A stretch of 64,000 nucleotides of DNA, from the NCBI RefSeq assembly GCF_004751985.1, contig NZ_CP038492.1, forward strand, positions 3,224,001-3,288,000, written 5' to 3'. Shown piece after piece: positions 33,746-43,010 of the stretch; the first letter of the stretch is position 1, and every line of letters starts with the position of its first letter. Origin of the DNA: Rhodophyticola sp. CCM32 (GTDB lineage Bacteria > Pseudomonadota > Alphaproteobacteria > Rhodobacterales > Rhodobacteraceae). The translations under genes were made by a program, and so were the position numbers. Under the pieces are notes generated by a model. It saw nothing but the letters and a program-made list of their open reading frames with translations, searched no databases and was not told the origin of the DNA.

Positions 33746-35536
33746 ATGGGCTTGGCCCGCTGCCGCGCATTTTTCTTGTCGATCGCCCTGATTGTCGCCG
33801 GTGTCGCCGGTGCCGAGGTTCGTTTTGACATGGGCGACGGGTCTGATGATCTGCGCGATGCGTTGCGCGCCGCATCTTTGCTGGTCACGACCGATGCGGA
33901 TGACACCGCCACGGTTCAGGACCGGGTCGCCGCCGCCCGGGCGGATTATGGCCGCCTGTTGGCCGTGCTTTATGAATACGGGTATTTCGGCCCGACGCTC
34001 AGCATCCGGATCAATGGCGCCGAGGCGGCCAACCTGTCGCCATTCTCTCCGCCTGCGCGCGTCACGGAGATGGACATCCGGGTCACGCCCGGGCGCGGGT
34101 TTCGCCTTGGAAGGGCAGAGATCGGCCCGCTGGCCCCGGGCACGGAATTGCCCGAGGGCTTTCGCCCGGGCGCACCCGCAAATACACCCATATTGCGCCA
34201 CAGTGCCGAGGCCGCGATCACCGGCTGGCGGTCCGTAGGCCATGCCACCGCCGATATCGCCGGTCAGACCATCACCGCGCGGCAGGATGAGGCTGTTCTG
34301 GATGCGGATATCACCGTCGCGCCCGGCCGTCTGATCCGGTTCGGGGATCTGATCCCCCAGGGCCAGCAACGCACCCGGCCCGAGCGTATTGTCGAGATCG
34401 CGGGCCTGCCCCGGGGCGCGGTTTTCGACCCCGACACGCTGGAAAACGCGGCGCAAAGGCTGCGCCGCACCGGCACATTCCGTTCAGTCGCGCTGGAAGA
34501 ACGCACACCTGATGCCGATGCGATCATGGATATCGGCGCGACACTGGTCGAAGCCCCGCTCAGACGGATTGGCTTTGGCGCTGAAATCTCATCTTCCGAC
34601 GGCATAACGCTCAGCTCTTACTGGCTGCATCGCAATCTGTTGGGCGGGGCCGAACGGCTGCGGTTTGATGCCGAGATTTCCGGGATCGGCGGCGATACAG
34701 GCGGCACGGACTGGGAACTTGCCGGTGTGTTCAGCCGCCCGGCAACCTTCCGGCCTGACACCACAATGATCTTCGATGTCAGACTTGCGGGTCTTGATGA
34801 AACGACGTTTCGGGAAACCCTGTTTGAGACCAGCCTGGGCTTTGAGCGCATCGTGTCAGACGAGCTGACCGTTGAACTGGGCATCGGGTTGCGTGCCTCT
34901 GATATCAGCGATGCCTTTGGCGATCGCGATGTTCTGCTGGCCACCTTTCCGGCCCGGGCCACCTATGACCGGCGCGACAACCCGCTGGATGCCCGCGCGG
35001 GCTATTTCGCCGAACTGGACCTGACACCATTTGTGGTGCTGGACGGGGCCGGGAACGGGCTGGGCCTGCGCGCGACACTGGATGCCCGTGGCTATCTGGG
35101 GATCGGGGCGGAAAACCGGACCCGCCTTGCAGGGCGGCTGCAACTGGGCACAATTGACGGTGGCGCGTTCACCGATCTGCCGCCGGAATTTCTGTTTTTC
35201 TCGGGCGGGGGGGACACCGTGCGCGGCCAACCCTACCAGTCTCTGGGTGCGCTACAGGGCGGGATCAGCAGCGGCGGGCGCGGGTTTGCGGGCCTCTCTG
35301 CCGAGATCCGCACCGATATCACCGACACCTATGGGCTCGTCGCCTTTGCCGATGGCGGCTATATCTCTGCCGGGTCGCTTGGCGATACGGATGGAGACTG
35401 GCACGCAGGGGCAGGTCTGGGCCTGCGCTATAACACCGCCCTCGGGCCGATCCGGCTGGACGTCGCCACACCGGTAACCGGCGATGATGCCGGAAACCGG
35501 GTGTTGTTTTACATCGGCATCGGACACGCGTTTTGA
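33746..35536 (+). CDS. tamA: Outer-membrane assembly protein TamA (BamA/Omp85 family)
   Basis: 596 aa: signal peptide (MGLARCRAFFLSIALIVAGVAGA), POTRA repeats over roughly residues 25-270, then a 16-strand beta-barrel ending in the C-terminal phenylalanine (YIGIGHAF) expected of Omp85 proteins. The barrel contains GGDTVRGQPYQSLG, the lid-lock-like VRGY-type motif. TamA works with TamB in inserting some outer-membrane proteins and in lipid movement between the membranes. The next gene starts inside its stop codon, giving the classic tamA-tamB pair. Confidence 0.94.
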   Translation: MGLARCRAFFLSIALIVAGVAGAEVRFDMGDGSDDLRDALRAASLLVTTDADDTATVQDRVAAARADYGRLLAVLYEYGYFGPTLSIRINGAEAANLSPFSPPARVTEMDIRVTPGRGFRLGRAEIGPLAPGTELPEGFRPGAPANTPILRHSAEAAITGWRSVGHATADIAGQTITARQDEAVLDADITVAPGRLIRFGDLIPQGQQRTRPERIVEIAGLPRGAVFDPDTLENAAQRLRRTGTFRSVALEERTPDADAIMDIGATLVEAPLRRIGFGAEISSSDGITLSSYWLHRNLLGGAERLRFDAEISGIGGDTGGTDWELAGVFSRPATFRPDTTMIFDVRLAGLDETTFRETLFETSLGFERIVSDELTVELGIGLRASDISDAFGDRDVLLATFPARATYDRRDNPLDARAGYFAELDLTPFVVLDGAGNGLGLRATLDARGYLGIGAENRTRLAGRLQLGTIDGGAFTDLPPEFLFFSGGGDTVRGQPYQSLGALQGGISSGGRGFAGLSAEIRTDITDTYGLVAFADGGYISAGSLGDTDGDWHAGAGLGLRYNTALGPIRLDVATPVTGDDAGNRVLFYIGIGHAF

Positions 35537-38500
35537 AACGGGCATTGCTGATCACCATGCTGGCGCTGAGCCCGACCGGCCTTGGCGCCCAGGATGATGA
35601 CCGGGGTCGCCTGCAGGCGCTTCTGGAAGATGCCCTGTCTGATGATGCGGCAAGGCAGGTGCGGATCGAGGGGTTTCGCGGCGCGCTCAACTCACAGGCC
35701 TCTCTTGACCGGCTGACCATCGCGGATGAAGACGGTATCTGGCTGACCCTGGAAGAGGTCACCCTGGACTGGACGCGCAGCGCGTTGTTTTCCCGGGCGC
35801 TGGAGGTGAATGAACTGACCGCCGGGCGGCTGGAACTGGCGCGGTTGCCGCAATCAGACAGCAGTTTGCCCGATGCGGAAACAACACCGTTCAGCCTGCC
35901 GGAACTGCCGCTGAGCATCCGTATAGACCATACCGCGATTGACAGGGTCGAGATCGGCGCGCCGGTTCTGGGTCAGGATCTGGCTTTTACCGTCGAGGGC
36001 ACCGCCACGCTGGCCGATGGCGCCGCCGATGCGGCGCTGCAACTGGAGCGGCTGGACGGGCCTTTGGGCCGGTTCCGCCTGACTGCCGGGTTCGAGAATG
36101 AGACCCGCAGCGCCGTGATTGACATGCTGTTTGAGGAAGAGGCCGGTGGGCTGGCCGCCTCCCTTCTGGGTATCCCCGGCGCACCTTCGCTGTCCTTAAG
36201 TGTGGACGGGCAGGGGCCGCTGACCGATTTCGCGGCCGGTTTTGCGCTGGAAACCGATGGGGAACCCCGCCTGACCGGCGATCTGGATATCGCGCAGTCA
36301 GACAGCGGGGTGCAAACGATTGCCCTGGATATGTCCGGTGATGTCACCGCGATTGTTCTGCCGCAATATCGCGATTTCTTCGGGCCGGATGTGTCGCTGA
36401 TCGCCCGTGTGACCCAGGATGCCACCGGCGTGCTGACCGCTGATCCCCTCCATCTGGAAACCGCCGCAATCGCGCTTGATGGTCAGGTGGTGCTGAATGC
36501 CGCGCGGCAGCCGGAAAGCTTCATGCTGATCGGGCAGATCAACCCGGCCGATGGCGACCGGGTGCGCCTGCCCATTGCAGATGGCGCCATCTCGATCGGC
36601 GATGCCCGGCTGGATGTGGGATATACCCGCAGCCTCGGCAACAGCTGGACCGGCAGGTTCGCCCTGACAGATCTGATTGCCAGTGAACTGACCGCCGAGA
36701 CTGTCACGCTGGATATCAGCGGAGAGATTACCGAGGCCGATCAGGGCCTGTCTGCGGTCACGGCGCTGATGTCAGCCGATGCCGCGGGGCTTGGCCATAC
36801 GGATGATGCCACCGCCAGTGTCATGGGTGAGACCGCAACCATAGAGACGTTTCTCGCCTGGCAACGCGATGCGCCGGTCAGTCTGATGGATCTGCGCGTG
36901 GCTGCGGGCGATCTGACCCTTACCGGGCAGGCCAGCGCCGATCTGGCGGAGGCGCGGCTTGATCTAAGCTATGATCTGGCTGCCGAAAGCGCGGATTTAA
37001 GCCGCTTTGCCCCATTTGCCGGTGACGGGCTGGCGGGCGCTGCCAGGCTTTCGGTTGCGGGGACGGCAGAGGCCCTGTCGGGCGCCTTCGACGCAACAGT
37101 AACGGGGGAAACAACCGGGCTGAGACTGGCGCCGGGTCTGCCATCGGGTCTGTTTGCCGGAACAACCGCGCTTGATATCGCTGTGCGACGGAATGAAACC
37201 GGGCTTGTTCTGGATCAGTTGCAGCTGCAAAATCAGGAATTGACCGTTGCGGGCAGCGGGCGGCTCAGCAGCGCGGACAGTGAAATACTGGCCTCGGTCC
37301 GATTTCGGAATGTGGGGCTTTTCACCTCTGCCCTGTCTGGTCCGGCCCGGGCCGATGGCCGGCTCAGCCGCGAGACCGGCACCGCACCCTGGGTGGCGGA
37401 GGCCGATCTGGCAGGGCCGGGCGGCACCACTCTGGCATTGAACGGGGATGTCGGCCTGCCGGGTGGCGCGGTCGATCTGGGCCTGACCGGGCGCGTGCCC
37501 CTGGGTCTGGCGGACCGGTTCATTGCGCCGCAAACGGTGCGTGGCAATCTGGCTCTGAATATGCGGATGACCGGCACGCCCGACCTGGAAAACATGTCGG
37601 GGACGCTGACCACAAGCGGCACAACCATTGCCGCCCCGGCCCTTGGCCTCAGCCTTGCGCATCTGTCCGCCAATGCAGAGATTGCAAACGGGTCCGCACG
37701 TCTGACAACCGATGGCACGCTTGGCTCGGGCGGGCGCGTCTCGGCCAGCGGCTCTGTCGGGTTTTCGGCGCCGGGCCTGCCTGCCCGGATTGATATTGCT
37801 CTGGATGAGGCCGTGCTGATCGACCCTGAGCTTTATGAACTGGCGATCCCCCGGGCACGTCTGACCTATGCAGGCGATCTGAGCGGATCGGCCATGCTGT
37901 CTGGCGAAATCGGGATCGGCCAATCCGAGATCCGCGTGCCCGAATCCTCTCTTGGATCGACCGAACCGATCCCTGACATCACCCATCTGCATGAGACCCC
38001 CGCCCAGCGCCGCACCCGGGGCTTTGCCGGGTTGCTTGACCGCAATGATGACAGCGCCGGGAATTCCCAAACCGCCCTTGACCTGACGATCAGCGCCCCC
38101 GGGCGCATCTTCCTGCGCGGTCGCGGGCTGGATGCCGAACTTGGCGGTACTTTGCGCGTGCGGGGCACAACCGCCAATGCTTTGCCCGATGGCCGGTTTG
38201 ACCTGATCCGCGGGCGGCTTGGCATTTTGGGTCAACGTCTGGATCTGGTCGAGGGCAGCGCCACACTCAGCGGCAGTTTCGACCCGTTCATCCGCCTTGT
38301 CGCACAAAGCCGGGTGGGCGAATATCTGATCCGCATCATCCTTGAAGGCCCGGCTTCCGCACCCGAGGTGCGGTTTGCCTCGGAACCGGAACTGCCACAG
38401 GATGAAGTGCTGGCGCAGCTTTTCTTCGGCCGCAGTATTTCCAGCCTGTCGCCGCTTCAGGCGCTGCAACTGGCCGATGCGGTGGCCGGGCTGGCCGGTG

Positions 38501-38766
38501 GCGGCTCCGGCGGCGGTATCTTCTCGAACCTGCGTGAAAATCTTGGCCTTGATGATCTGGATATCCAGACCTCGGAAGATGGCAGCGCCGCGTTGCGCGC
38601 CGGGCGCTACCTGTCGGACAATGTCTATACGGATGTCACCGTCGGCGGCCAGGAGGGTGCCATTGTGAACCTCAATATCGACCTGACCCCCAGCATCACC
38701 GCCCGGGGCAGCTTCGGGGCCGAAGGCGACAGCAGCCTGGGCCTGTTTTTCGAGCGCGATTACTGA
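35533..38766 (+). CDS. tamB: Translocation and assembly module protein TamB
   Basis: 1077 aa. An N-terminal signal/anchor (MKRALLITMLALSPTGLGAQ) is followed by a very long repeat-rich beta region typical of AsmA-like bridge proteins. The C-terminal DUF490/TamB domain ends FGAEGDSSLGLFFERDY. The conserved LAQLFFGRSISSLSPLQALQLADA lies about 120 residues from the end. TamB spans the periplasm as a hydrophobic groove thought to carry phospholipids and to aid TamA. The TTG start overlaps the tamA stop by 4 bases. Confidence 0.93.
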   Translation: MKRALLITMLALSPTGLGAQDDDRGRLQALLEDALSDDAARQVRIEGFRGALNSQASLDRLTIADEDGIWLTLEEVTLDWTRSALFSRALEVNELTAGRLELARLPQSDSSLPDAETTPFSLPELPLSIRIDHTAIDRVEIGAPVLGQDLAFTVEGTATLADGAADAALQLERLDGPLGRFRLTAGFENETRSAVIDMLFEEEAGGLAASLLGIPGAPSLSLSVDGQGPLTDFAAGFALETDGEPRLTGDLDIAQSDSGVQTIALDMSGDVTAIVLPQYRDFFGPDVSLIARVTQDATGVLTADPLHLETAAIALDGQVVLNAARQPESFMLIGQINPADGDRVRLPIADGAISIGDARLDVGYTRSLGNSWTGRFALTDLIASELTAETVTLDISGEITEADQGLSAVTALMSADAAGLGHTDDATASVMGETATIETFLAWQRDAPVSLMDLRVAAGDLTLTGQASADLAEARLDLSYDLAAESADLSRFAPFAGDGLAGAARLSVAGTAEALSGAFDATVTGETTGLRLAPGLPSGLFAGTTALDIAVRRNETGLVLDQLQLQNQELTVAGSGRLSSADSEILASVRFRNVGLFTSALSGPARADGRLSRETGTAPWVAEADLAGPGGTTLALNGDVGLPGGAVDLGLTGRVPLGLADRFIAPQTVRGNLALNMRMTGTPDLENMSGTLTTSGTTIAAPALGLSLAHLSANAEIANGSARLTTDGTLGSGGRVSASGSVGFSAPGLPARIDIALDEAVLIDPELYELAIPRARLTYAGDLSGSAMLSGEIGIGQSEIRVPESSLGSTEPIPDITHLHETPAQRRTRGFAGLLDRNDDSAGNSQTALDLTISAPGRIFLRGRGLDAELGGTLRVRGTTANALPDGRFDLIRGRLGILGQRLDLVEGSATLSGSFDPFIRLVAQSRVGEYLIRIILEGPASAPEVRFASEPELPQDEVLAQLFFGRSISSLSPLQALQLADAVAGLAGGGSGGGIFSNLRENLGLDDLDIQTSEDGSAALRAGRYLSDNVYTDVTVGGQEGAIVNLNIDLTPSITARGSFGAEGDSSLGLFFERDY

Positions 38767-38849
38767 ACCCCGCCCGGGGCGCGGGATTTCACCAATGGCC
38801 CGTTGACAGCGCTTTCGCCCCGCGATATCAGCCGCTTTCACGACACTTG

Positions 38850-38936
38850 GCCCAGGTGGCGGAATTGGTAGACGCGCTAGCTTCAGGTGCTAGTATTGGC
38901 AACGATGTGGAGGTTCGAGTCCTCTCCTGGGCACCA
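38850..38936 (+). tRNA. tRNA-Leu (anticodon CAG)
   Basis: Acceptor arms GCCCAGG and CCTGGGC pair perfectly. The anticodon stem CTAGC/GCTAG encloses the loop TTCAGGT, giving anticodon CAG. A long variable arm marks a class II tRNA, and GGTTCGAGTCC forms the T arm. The CCA end is encoded (38934-38936). Total 87 bases. It stands alone between tamB and an RNase D-like gene. Confidence 0.96.
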
Positions 38937-38961
38937 CCCCTTTTCTGACCGGGGGTCAAGA

Positions 38962-39585
38962 ATGGGGCAGTCCGTGACCATCCATACATACCAGAATGAT
39001 CTGCCCGACGGGCTGAAACTTGGCCCGGTTGTCGCCATTGATTGCGAAACCATGGGGCTGAACCCGCATCGTGACCGGCTGTGCCTGATCCAGTTGTCAG
39101 ATGGTGACGGAAACGCCCATCTGGTGCAGGTCGCCAAAGGCCAGACCGACGCCCCGAACCTGACCGCAATGCTGGCCGACCCGGATGTGCTGAAACTGTT
39201 TCATTTCGGCCGCTTCGATATCGCCGCAATGTATCATGCCTTCGGCACGCTGGCAGCCCCGGTCTATTGCACCAAGATCGCCTCGAAACTGGTGCGGACC
39301 TATACCGACCGGCACGGGTTGAAATACCTTTGTCAGGAACTTCTGGGCATCGACATCTCGAAACAGCAACAAAGCTCGGACTGGGGTGCCGAAACGCTGA
39401 GCGAGGCGCAGAAATCCTATGCGGCGTCTGATGTTCTGTACCTGCACAGGCTGCGCGAGGAACTGGATATCCGCCTGACCCGCGAAGGACGAACCGACCT
39501 GGCAGAGGCCGCTTTCGGGTTTCTGCCAACCCGGGCCCGGCTTGATCTGGCGGGCTGGCCCGAAATCGACATATTCGCCCATTAA
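38962..39585 (+). CDS. RNase D-like 3'-5' exonuclease
   Basis: 207 aa, a DEDDy exonuclease domain only: motif I is VVAIDCETMGL, motif II HFGRFDIA and motif III YAASDVLYLHRL. It lacks the HRDC domains of full-length RNase D, so it corresponds to the short Rnd-like proteins common in Alphaproteobacteria. It trims RNA 3' ends, possibly tRNA precursors. ATG at 38962 fits the domain start; GGGGGTC precedes it. It lies 25 bases after tRNA-Leu and upstream of lptC across a palindromic element. Confidence 0.9.
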   Translation: MGQSVTIHTYQNDLPDGLKLGPVVAIDCETMGLNPHRDRLCLIQLSDGDGNAHLVQVAKGQTDAPNLTAMLADPDVLKLFHFGRFDIAAMYHAFGTLAAPVYCTKIASKLVRTYTDRHGLKYLCQELLGIDISKQQQSSDWGAETLSEAQKSYAASDVLYLHRLREELDIRLTREGRTDLAEAAFGFLPTRARLDLAGWPEIDIFAH

Positions 39586-39687
39586 AGCGGTTTGCGTTTT
39601 ATGTGAGACACCCCTGTCGAAAACCGCGTTCGACCCGAAGGGAAGAGGCAACGGTTTTCGATACAGATCAAATGCAAACCCCTATAG
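39586..39687. repeat. 102-bp palindromic element ending in CTATAG
   Basis: The outer arms GGTTTGCGTTT and AAATGCAAACC pair with one mismatch. The inner arms CTGTCGAAAACCG and CGGTTTTCGATACAG pair almost fully around a 25-base centre. CTATAG closes the right end (39682-39687). It fills the gap between the rnd-like gene and lptC, directly after the stop codon. Its sequence differs from the 13578/54000 family but has the same architecture. Confidence 0.7.
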
Positions 39688-39696
39688 GTTTGGCCC

Positions 39697-40293
39697 ATGG
39701 CTGCGGAAAACCGATACTCACAAACCATTGCCTGGGTGAGGGTGATCCTGCCGCTTCTGGCGCTTGTGCTGCTTTCAACCCTGTTCCTGTTTTCAAACAG
39801 CCCCGACCCTGATCTTGCGATTCCCTTTGCCGATTTTGATGTGGAACAGCTTGCCCGCGAGCAGCGCCTTGGCCAGCCACGTTTTGCCGGAACGCTTGAA
39901 GACGGGCGCGAAATTCTGTTCATCGCAGAGACCGCCGCACCGGTGGCAGGCGCCCCCGATCAGATCGACGCCCAGGTTGTACAGGCCAGGGTGGCGACAT
40001 CGGAAACCGGATACATCCTGCTGACCAGTGGCCGTTCCCGGGTGGATATGGCAAGCCGCACCGCCGAAATGGAAACCAATGTGCATATCACCAGTTCCAC
40101 CGGATACCGGCTTCAAAGCGATCTTCTGCACATGTCGCTGGACGTTCTGAACATGGTTTCCCCCGGTCCGGTCCGGGTCACCGGCCCGTCTTTGACGCTG
40201 ACCGCCGATGATATGAACCTGTCTGAGGAAAATGGCGCGCAGGTTCTCAGTTTCAACGGACAGGTCAGGGTGCTATATGACCCGGAAGATTGA
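39697..40293 (+). CDS. lptC: LPS export protein LptC
   Basis: 198 aa: one N-terminal membrane helix (about 14-33), then a periplasmic beta-jellyroll typical of LptC/LptA (VATSETGYILLTSGRSRVDM, TAEMETNVHITSSTGYRLQSDLLHM). LptC is anchored in the inner membrane with LptB2FG and passes lipopolysaccharide to LptA. It starts the lptC-lptA-lptB run, typical for the order. Sequence conservation in LptC is low, so the call leans partly on context. Confidence 0.9.
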   Translation: MAAENRYSQTIAWVRVILPLLALVLLSTLFLFSNSPDPDLAIPFADFDVEQLAREQRLGQPRFAGTLEDGREILFIAETAAPVAGAPDQIDAQVVQARVATSETGYILLTSGRSRVDMASRTAEMETNVHITSSTGYRLQSDLLHMSLDVLNMVSPGPVRVTGPSLTLTADDMNLSEENGAQVLSFNGQVRVLYDPED

Positions 40294-40300
40294 GGTTTTT

Positions 40301-40795
40301 ATGCGCATTTTTTTAATAGCCGCCCTGGCGGTCTCTTTGTCGGCCTGTGCCGCATTTGCCCAGGTCAATATAGGCTTTGGCGGCGTGGCCCATGATGCCA
40401 CACAGGCCATTGAGGTGACAGCCGACAGTCTGGCGGTGAACCAGAACACCGGCAATGCCGTCTTTACCGGCAATGTGATCATCCTGCAGGGCGATCTGCG
40501 GATGGCCGCCGGTGAAGTGACCGTTATCTACAGCCTTGAAGACGGGTCGCAGGATGTTGAGCAGGTGGTTGCCACAGGCGGCGTGCTGATCACACGCGGG
40601 GAAGACGCGGCCGAGGGACAGGCAGCAAATTATGAGGTTGCGGCCTCCCGGATGACCCTGACCGGCGGGGTTCTGGTGACCCAGGGCCCCACGGCCATTT
40701 CCGGGGACCGGATGGTGGTGGATATGACCACAGGCGACGGCACGGTCGAAGGCCGTGTGCGCACGGTGCTGCAACAGGGGGATGACAATCAATGA
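40301..40795 (+). CDS. lptA: LPS transport periplasmic protein LptA
   Basis: About 164 aa with a signal peptide (MRIFLIAALAVSLSACAAFAQ) and an OstA-type beta-jellyroll (IEVTADSLAVNQNTGNAVFTGNVIILQGDLRM...). LptA forms the periplasmic bridge that carries LPS from LptC to the outer membrane. ATG at 40301 has GAGG 5 bases before it. An ATG at 40277 inside lptC, with CAGGG upstream, would add 8 residues. LSAC within the signal peptide fits a lipobox, but cleavage after AFA is the more usual outcome for this family. Confidence 0.92.
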   Translation: MRIFLIAALAVSLSACAAFAQVNIGFGGVAHDATQAIEVTADSLAVNQNTGNAVFTGNVIILQGDLRMAAGEVTVIYSLEDGSQDVEQVVATGGVLITRGEDAAEGQAANYEVAASRMTLTGGVLVTQGPTAISGDRMVVDMTTGDGTVEGRVRTVLQQGDDNQ

Positions 40796-41553
40796 CACCT
40801 CCTCCGGAACTGACAGTCACCGAGGGCCATCAGGGCCTGCATATCAGCCGGCTGCGCAAAAGCTATCGCCGCCGCCCGGTGATCCGCGACGTGACCATGG
40901 CACTGAACCAGGGGGAGGTGGTGGCCCTGCTTGGCCCCAATGGCTCGGGCAAGACAACCTGCTTTTATTCGATCGCCGGCCTGATCACGCCGGATGGCGG
41001 CACCGTCACGCTGGATGGGCAGGACGTGACACAACTGCCCATGTATCGCCGCGCCAAGGCGGGCATCGGCTATCTGCCGCAGGAAATGTCAATCTTCCGC
41101 GGCCTGTCTGTCGAAGACAACATCATGGCGATTCTCGAAGTGTCCGAACCGGGCCGGACCCGGCGGCTGGACCGGCTGGAAGAACTGCTGTCGGAGTTTT
41201 CCATCGGCCATCTGCGGCGCGCGCCTGCCCTGTCGCTGTCGGGGGGCGAACGCCGACGCGTCGAGATTGCCCGCTGTCTGGCCTCAAACCCGCGTTATGT
41301 GCTTCTGGATGAACCCTTTGCAGGGGTTGACCCGATTGCCGTGGGCGAGATCAGGGCGCTGGTTTCCGACCTCAAAACCCGGGGTCTGGGGGTTCTGATC
41401 ACCGATCACAATGTGCGCGAAACCCTGCAAATCGTGGATCGCGCCTATATCCTGCATGACGGCACAATTCTGATGAGCGGATCTGCCGACGAGGTTGTGC
41501 AGGATGAAAATGTGCGCCGCGTCTATCTGGGTCAAAGCTTCCGAATCAGCTGA
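40792..41553 (+). CDS. lptB: LPS export ABC ATPase LptB
   Basis: 253 aa. Walker A GPNGSGKTT, the LptB-type Q-loop region IGYLPQEMSIFRGLSVEDNI, signature LSGGERRRVEIAR, Walker B YVLLDEPFAGVDP and switch His in ITDHNVRET are all present. LptB powers LPS extraction with LptFG, whose genes are not in the window. The ATG overlaps the lptA stop by 4 bases. In many proteobacteria rpoN follows lptB; here it does not, and hpf comes next after 374 bases. Confidence 0.96.
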   Translation: MTPPPELTVTEGHQGLHISRLRKSYRRRPVIRDVTMALNQGEVVALLGPNGSGKTTCFYSIAGLITPDGGTVTLDGQDVTQLPMYRRAKAGIGYLPQEMSIFRGLSVEDNIMAILEVSEPGRTRRLDRLEELLSEFSIGHLRRAPALSLSGGERRRVEIARCLASNPRYVLLDEPFAGVDPIAVGEIRALVSDLKTRGLGVLITDHNVRETLQIVDRAYILHDGTILMSGSADEVVQDENVRRVYLGQSFRIS

Positions 41554-41582
41554 ACCGCTTTTCGGTTGATTTTGAATTTTTC
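41553..41582 (+). terminator. Possible intrinsic terminator after lptB
   Basis: AACCG (41553-41557) and CGGTT (41563-41567) form a short stem around CTTTT. A T-rich run (GATTTTGAATTTTT) follows. The stem is short, so strength is doubtful. Confidence 0.4.
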
Positions 41583-41927
41583 ACAGCCTTTTGCCTGCGA
41601 CATGCGCCCGGACCTGAAAATCTGATCTGTCGGTAAAGCCAAAAGACACTCGGCGCCGGACCGCTTACACATTGGCCGTTTTGGGCGGTTGCCACGATAT
41701 GCCACCCCTTCCCACATCTGCTTGGCGTTGACAGACCCCGCCAAAATATCGCCAGATATAAGGGATGTTCGCAAATGCCGATTCCTCATTGGTGTCACGC
41801 CAGGGCCGCGTAAGCCCTGGCCGCGCACAGAGCAAAGGCATGGCCCATCCAAACATCGTAAACATGCGATTAAAGCCTTCCACGATACTGTCGTGATCGG
41901 CCTTATTGACCTATTTTCGGAGGATAT
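41583..41927 (+). promoter_or_regulatory. Long leader region upstream of hpf
   Basis: 345 bases without a gene. GCCAGGGC and GCCCTGGC (41799-41806, 41814-41821) form a perfect 8-base hairpin with a 7-base loop and no T tract. A -35-like TTGACA stands at 41728-41733, but no -10 sits at the right spacing. CGGAGGA just before 41928 is the hpf ribosome site. The region could hold promoters responding to stationary phase or stress, or a small RNA; the sequence does not decide. Confidence 0.4.
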
Positions 41928-42536
41928 ATGCGGTACCAAATCAGCGGAAAACAGATCGATATCGGTGACGCGCTTCAGACTCATGTGAAAGACAGCCTTG
42001 GCGTGGCGGTGTCGAAATATGCCGAACGGCCCACCGATGCCACGGTCATTTTTTCGCGCAGCGGGCATGAACATGTCTGCGAGGCCAGTGTGCATTTGTC
42101 CACCGGGCTGACAGCTTCGGCCAAAGCCTCGTCCCACGAAATCTATGCCGCATTTGATTCGTGCTGCGACAAGATGGAAAAGCAGCTGCGTCGGTATAAG
42201 CGCCGTCTGAAAGACCATCACAAAGAGCGTTCACAACCCGTTGAACTTTTTGGCGCATCGTCTTATATCCTCGCCGCATCGGAAGACAGCGACGTTGCAG
42301 AACCCGAAACCCTGCAACCCGTCATCGTGGCCGAGATGGAAACCAAAATCCCGTCTCTCTCCGTTGGGGAGGCCGTGATGCAGATGGAGATTGCAGGCGC
42401 GCCGCTGTTGGTTTTCAGGAATGAAAGACATGACGGAGTGAATGTGGTCTATCGCCGTGAAGACGGAAATGTCGGGTGGATCGACCCCGTTCTGAAAAGT
42501 AACCGGATGCGCCCGCCGGAACGGGTGCAAGGATAG
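41928..42536 (+). CDS. hpf: Ribosome hibernation promoting factor, long form
   Basis: 202 aa. The N-terminal domain (about 1-110; ISGKQIDIGDALQTHVKDSL, basic RRYKRRLKDHHK) binds the 30S decoding centre. A linker and the C-terminal dimerisation domain (about 140-195; KIPSLSVGEAVMQMEIAGAPLLVFRNERHDGVNVVYRREDGNVGWIDP) follow. Long HPF dimerises ribosomes into inactive 100S particles. It is followed after 8 bases by ptsN, an association seen across proteobacteria. Confidence 0.95.
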   Translation: MRYQISGKQIDIGDALQTHVKDSLGVAVSKYAERPTDATVIFSRSGHEHVCEASVHLSTGLTASAKASSHEIYAAFDSCCDKMEKQLRRYKRRLKDHHKERSQPVELFGASSYILAASEDSDVAEPETLQPVIVAEMETKIPSLSVGEAVMQMEIAGAPLLVFRNERHDGVNVVYRREDGNVGWIDPVLKSNRMRPPERVQG

Positions 42537-42544
42537 GATCAGAG

Positions 42545-43009
42545 ATGAATTTGCCGACGCTCCTGAAACCGGAGGGTGTTAAGGTTGTTTCAGATGTTAC
42601 CAGCAAGAAACGCCTTATGCAGACGCTTGCAGATGTCGCAGAAAGCCTGGTGGGTCTGCCCACGGCCGGCATTTTTGATGCGTTGCAGGAACGTGAAAGC
42701 CTGGGGCCCACCGGTGTAGGCCAGGGCGTGGCCCTGCCCCATGCCCGGCTGGCCGATCTGACCCAGGTCAGCGGCGCATTCCTGAAACTCGACAAACCGG
42801 TCGATTTCGATTCCGTCGACCGGCAGCCGGTTGATCTGATCTTTGCCCTGTTTGCGCCCGCCGATACCGGGGTGGACCATCTGAAAGCGCTGGCGCTGGT
42901 GTCGCGCACCCTGCGCAATCAGGCGCTGTGTACAAAGCTGCGCACCAATTCCGACCCCGCAACCCTGCATACGCTGATCACCGGCGGAGAAACCTCGCAA
43001 GCGGCTTAA
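42545..43009 (+). CDS. ptsN: Nitrogen PTS enzyme IIA
   Basis: 154 aa PTS_EIIA type 2 domain. The phosphorylated histidine is H66 in GVGQGVALPHARL. EIIA-Ntr takes phosphate from NPr and regulates potassium uptake and other targets rather than sugars. Its nearness to hpf and the lpt genes is conserved. A palindromic element starts one base after its stop codon. Confidence 0.95.
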   Translation: MNLPTLLKPEGVKVVSDVTSKKRLMQTLADVAESLVGLPTAGIFDALQERESLGPTGVGQGVALPHARLADLTQVSGAFLKLDKPVDFDSVDRQPVDLIFALFAPADTGVDHLKALALVSRTLRNQALCTKLRTNSDPATLHTLITGGETSQAA

Positions 43010-43010
43010 G

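Noticed and set aside
36997..38841. Open frame of 614 codons opposite tamB
   Set aside because: Follows codon-position bias of tamB and crosses the tamB stop without a start signal.
40301..40363. LptA as a lipoprotein because of LSAC in its signal peptide
   Set aside because: The lipobox-like match is followed by a normal signal peptidase I site (AFA-Q), and LptA proteins are soluble periplasmic proteins.
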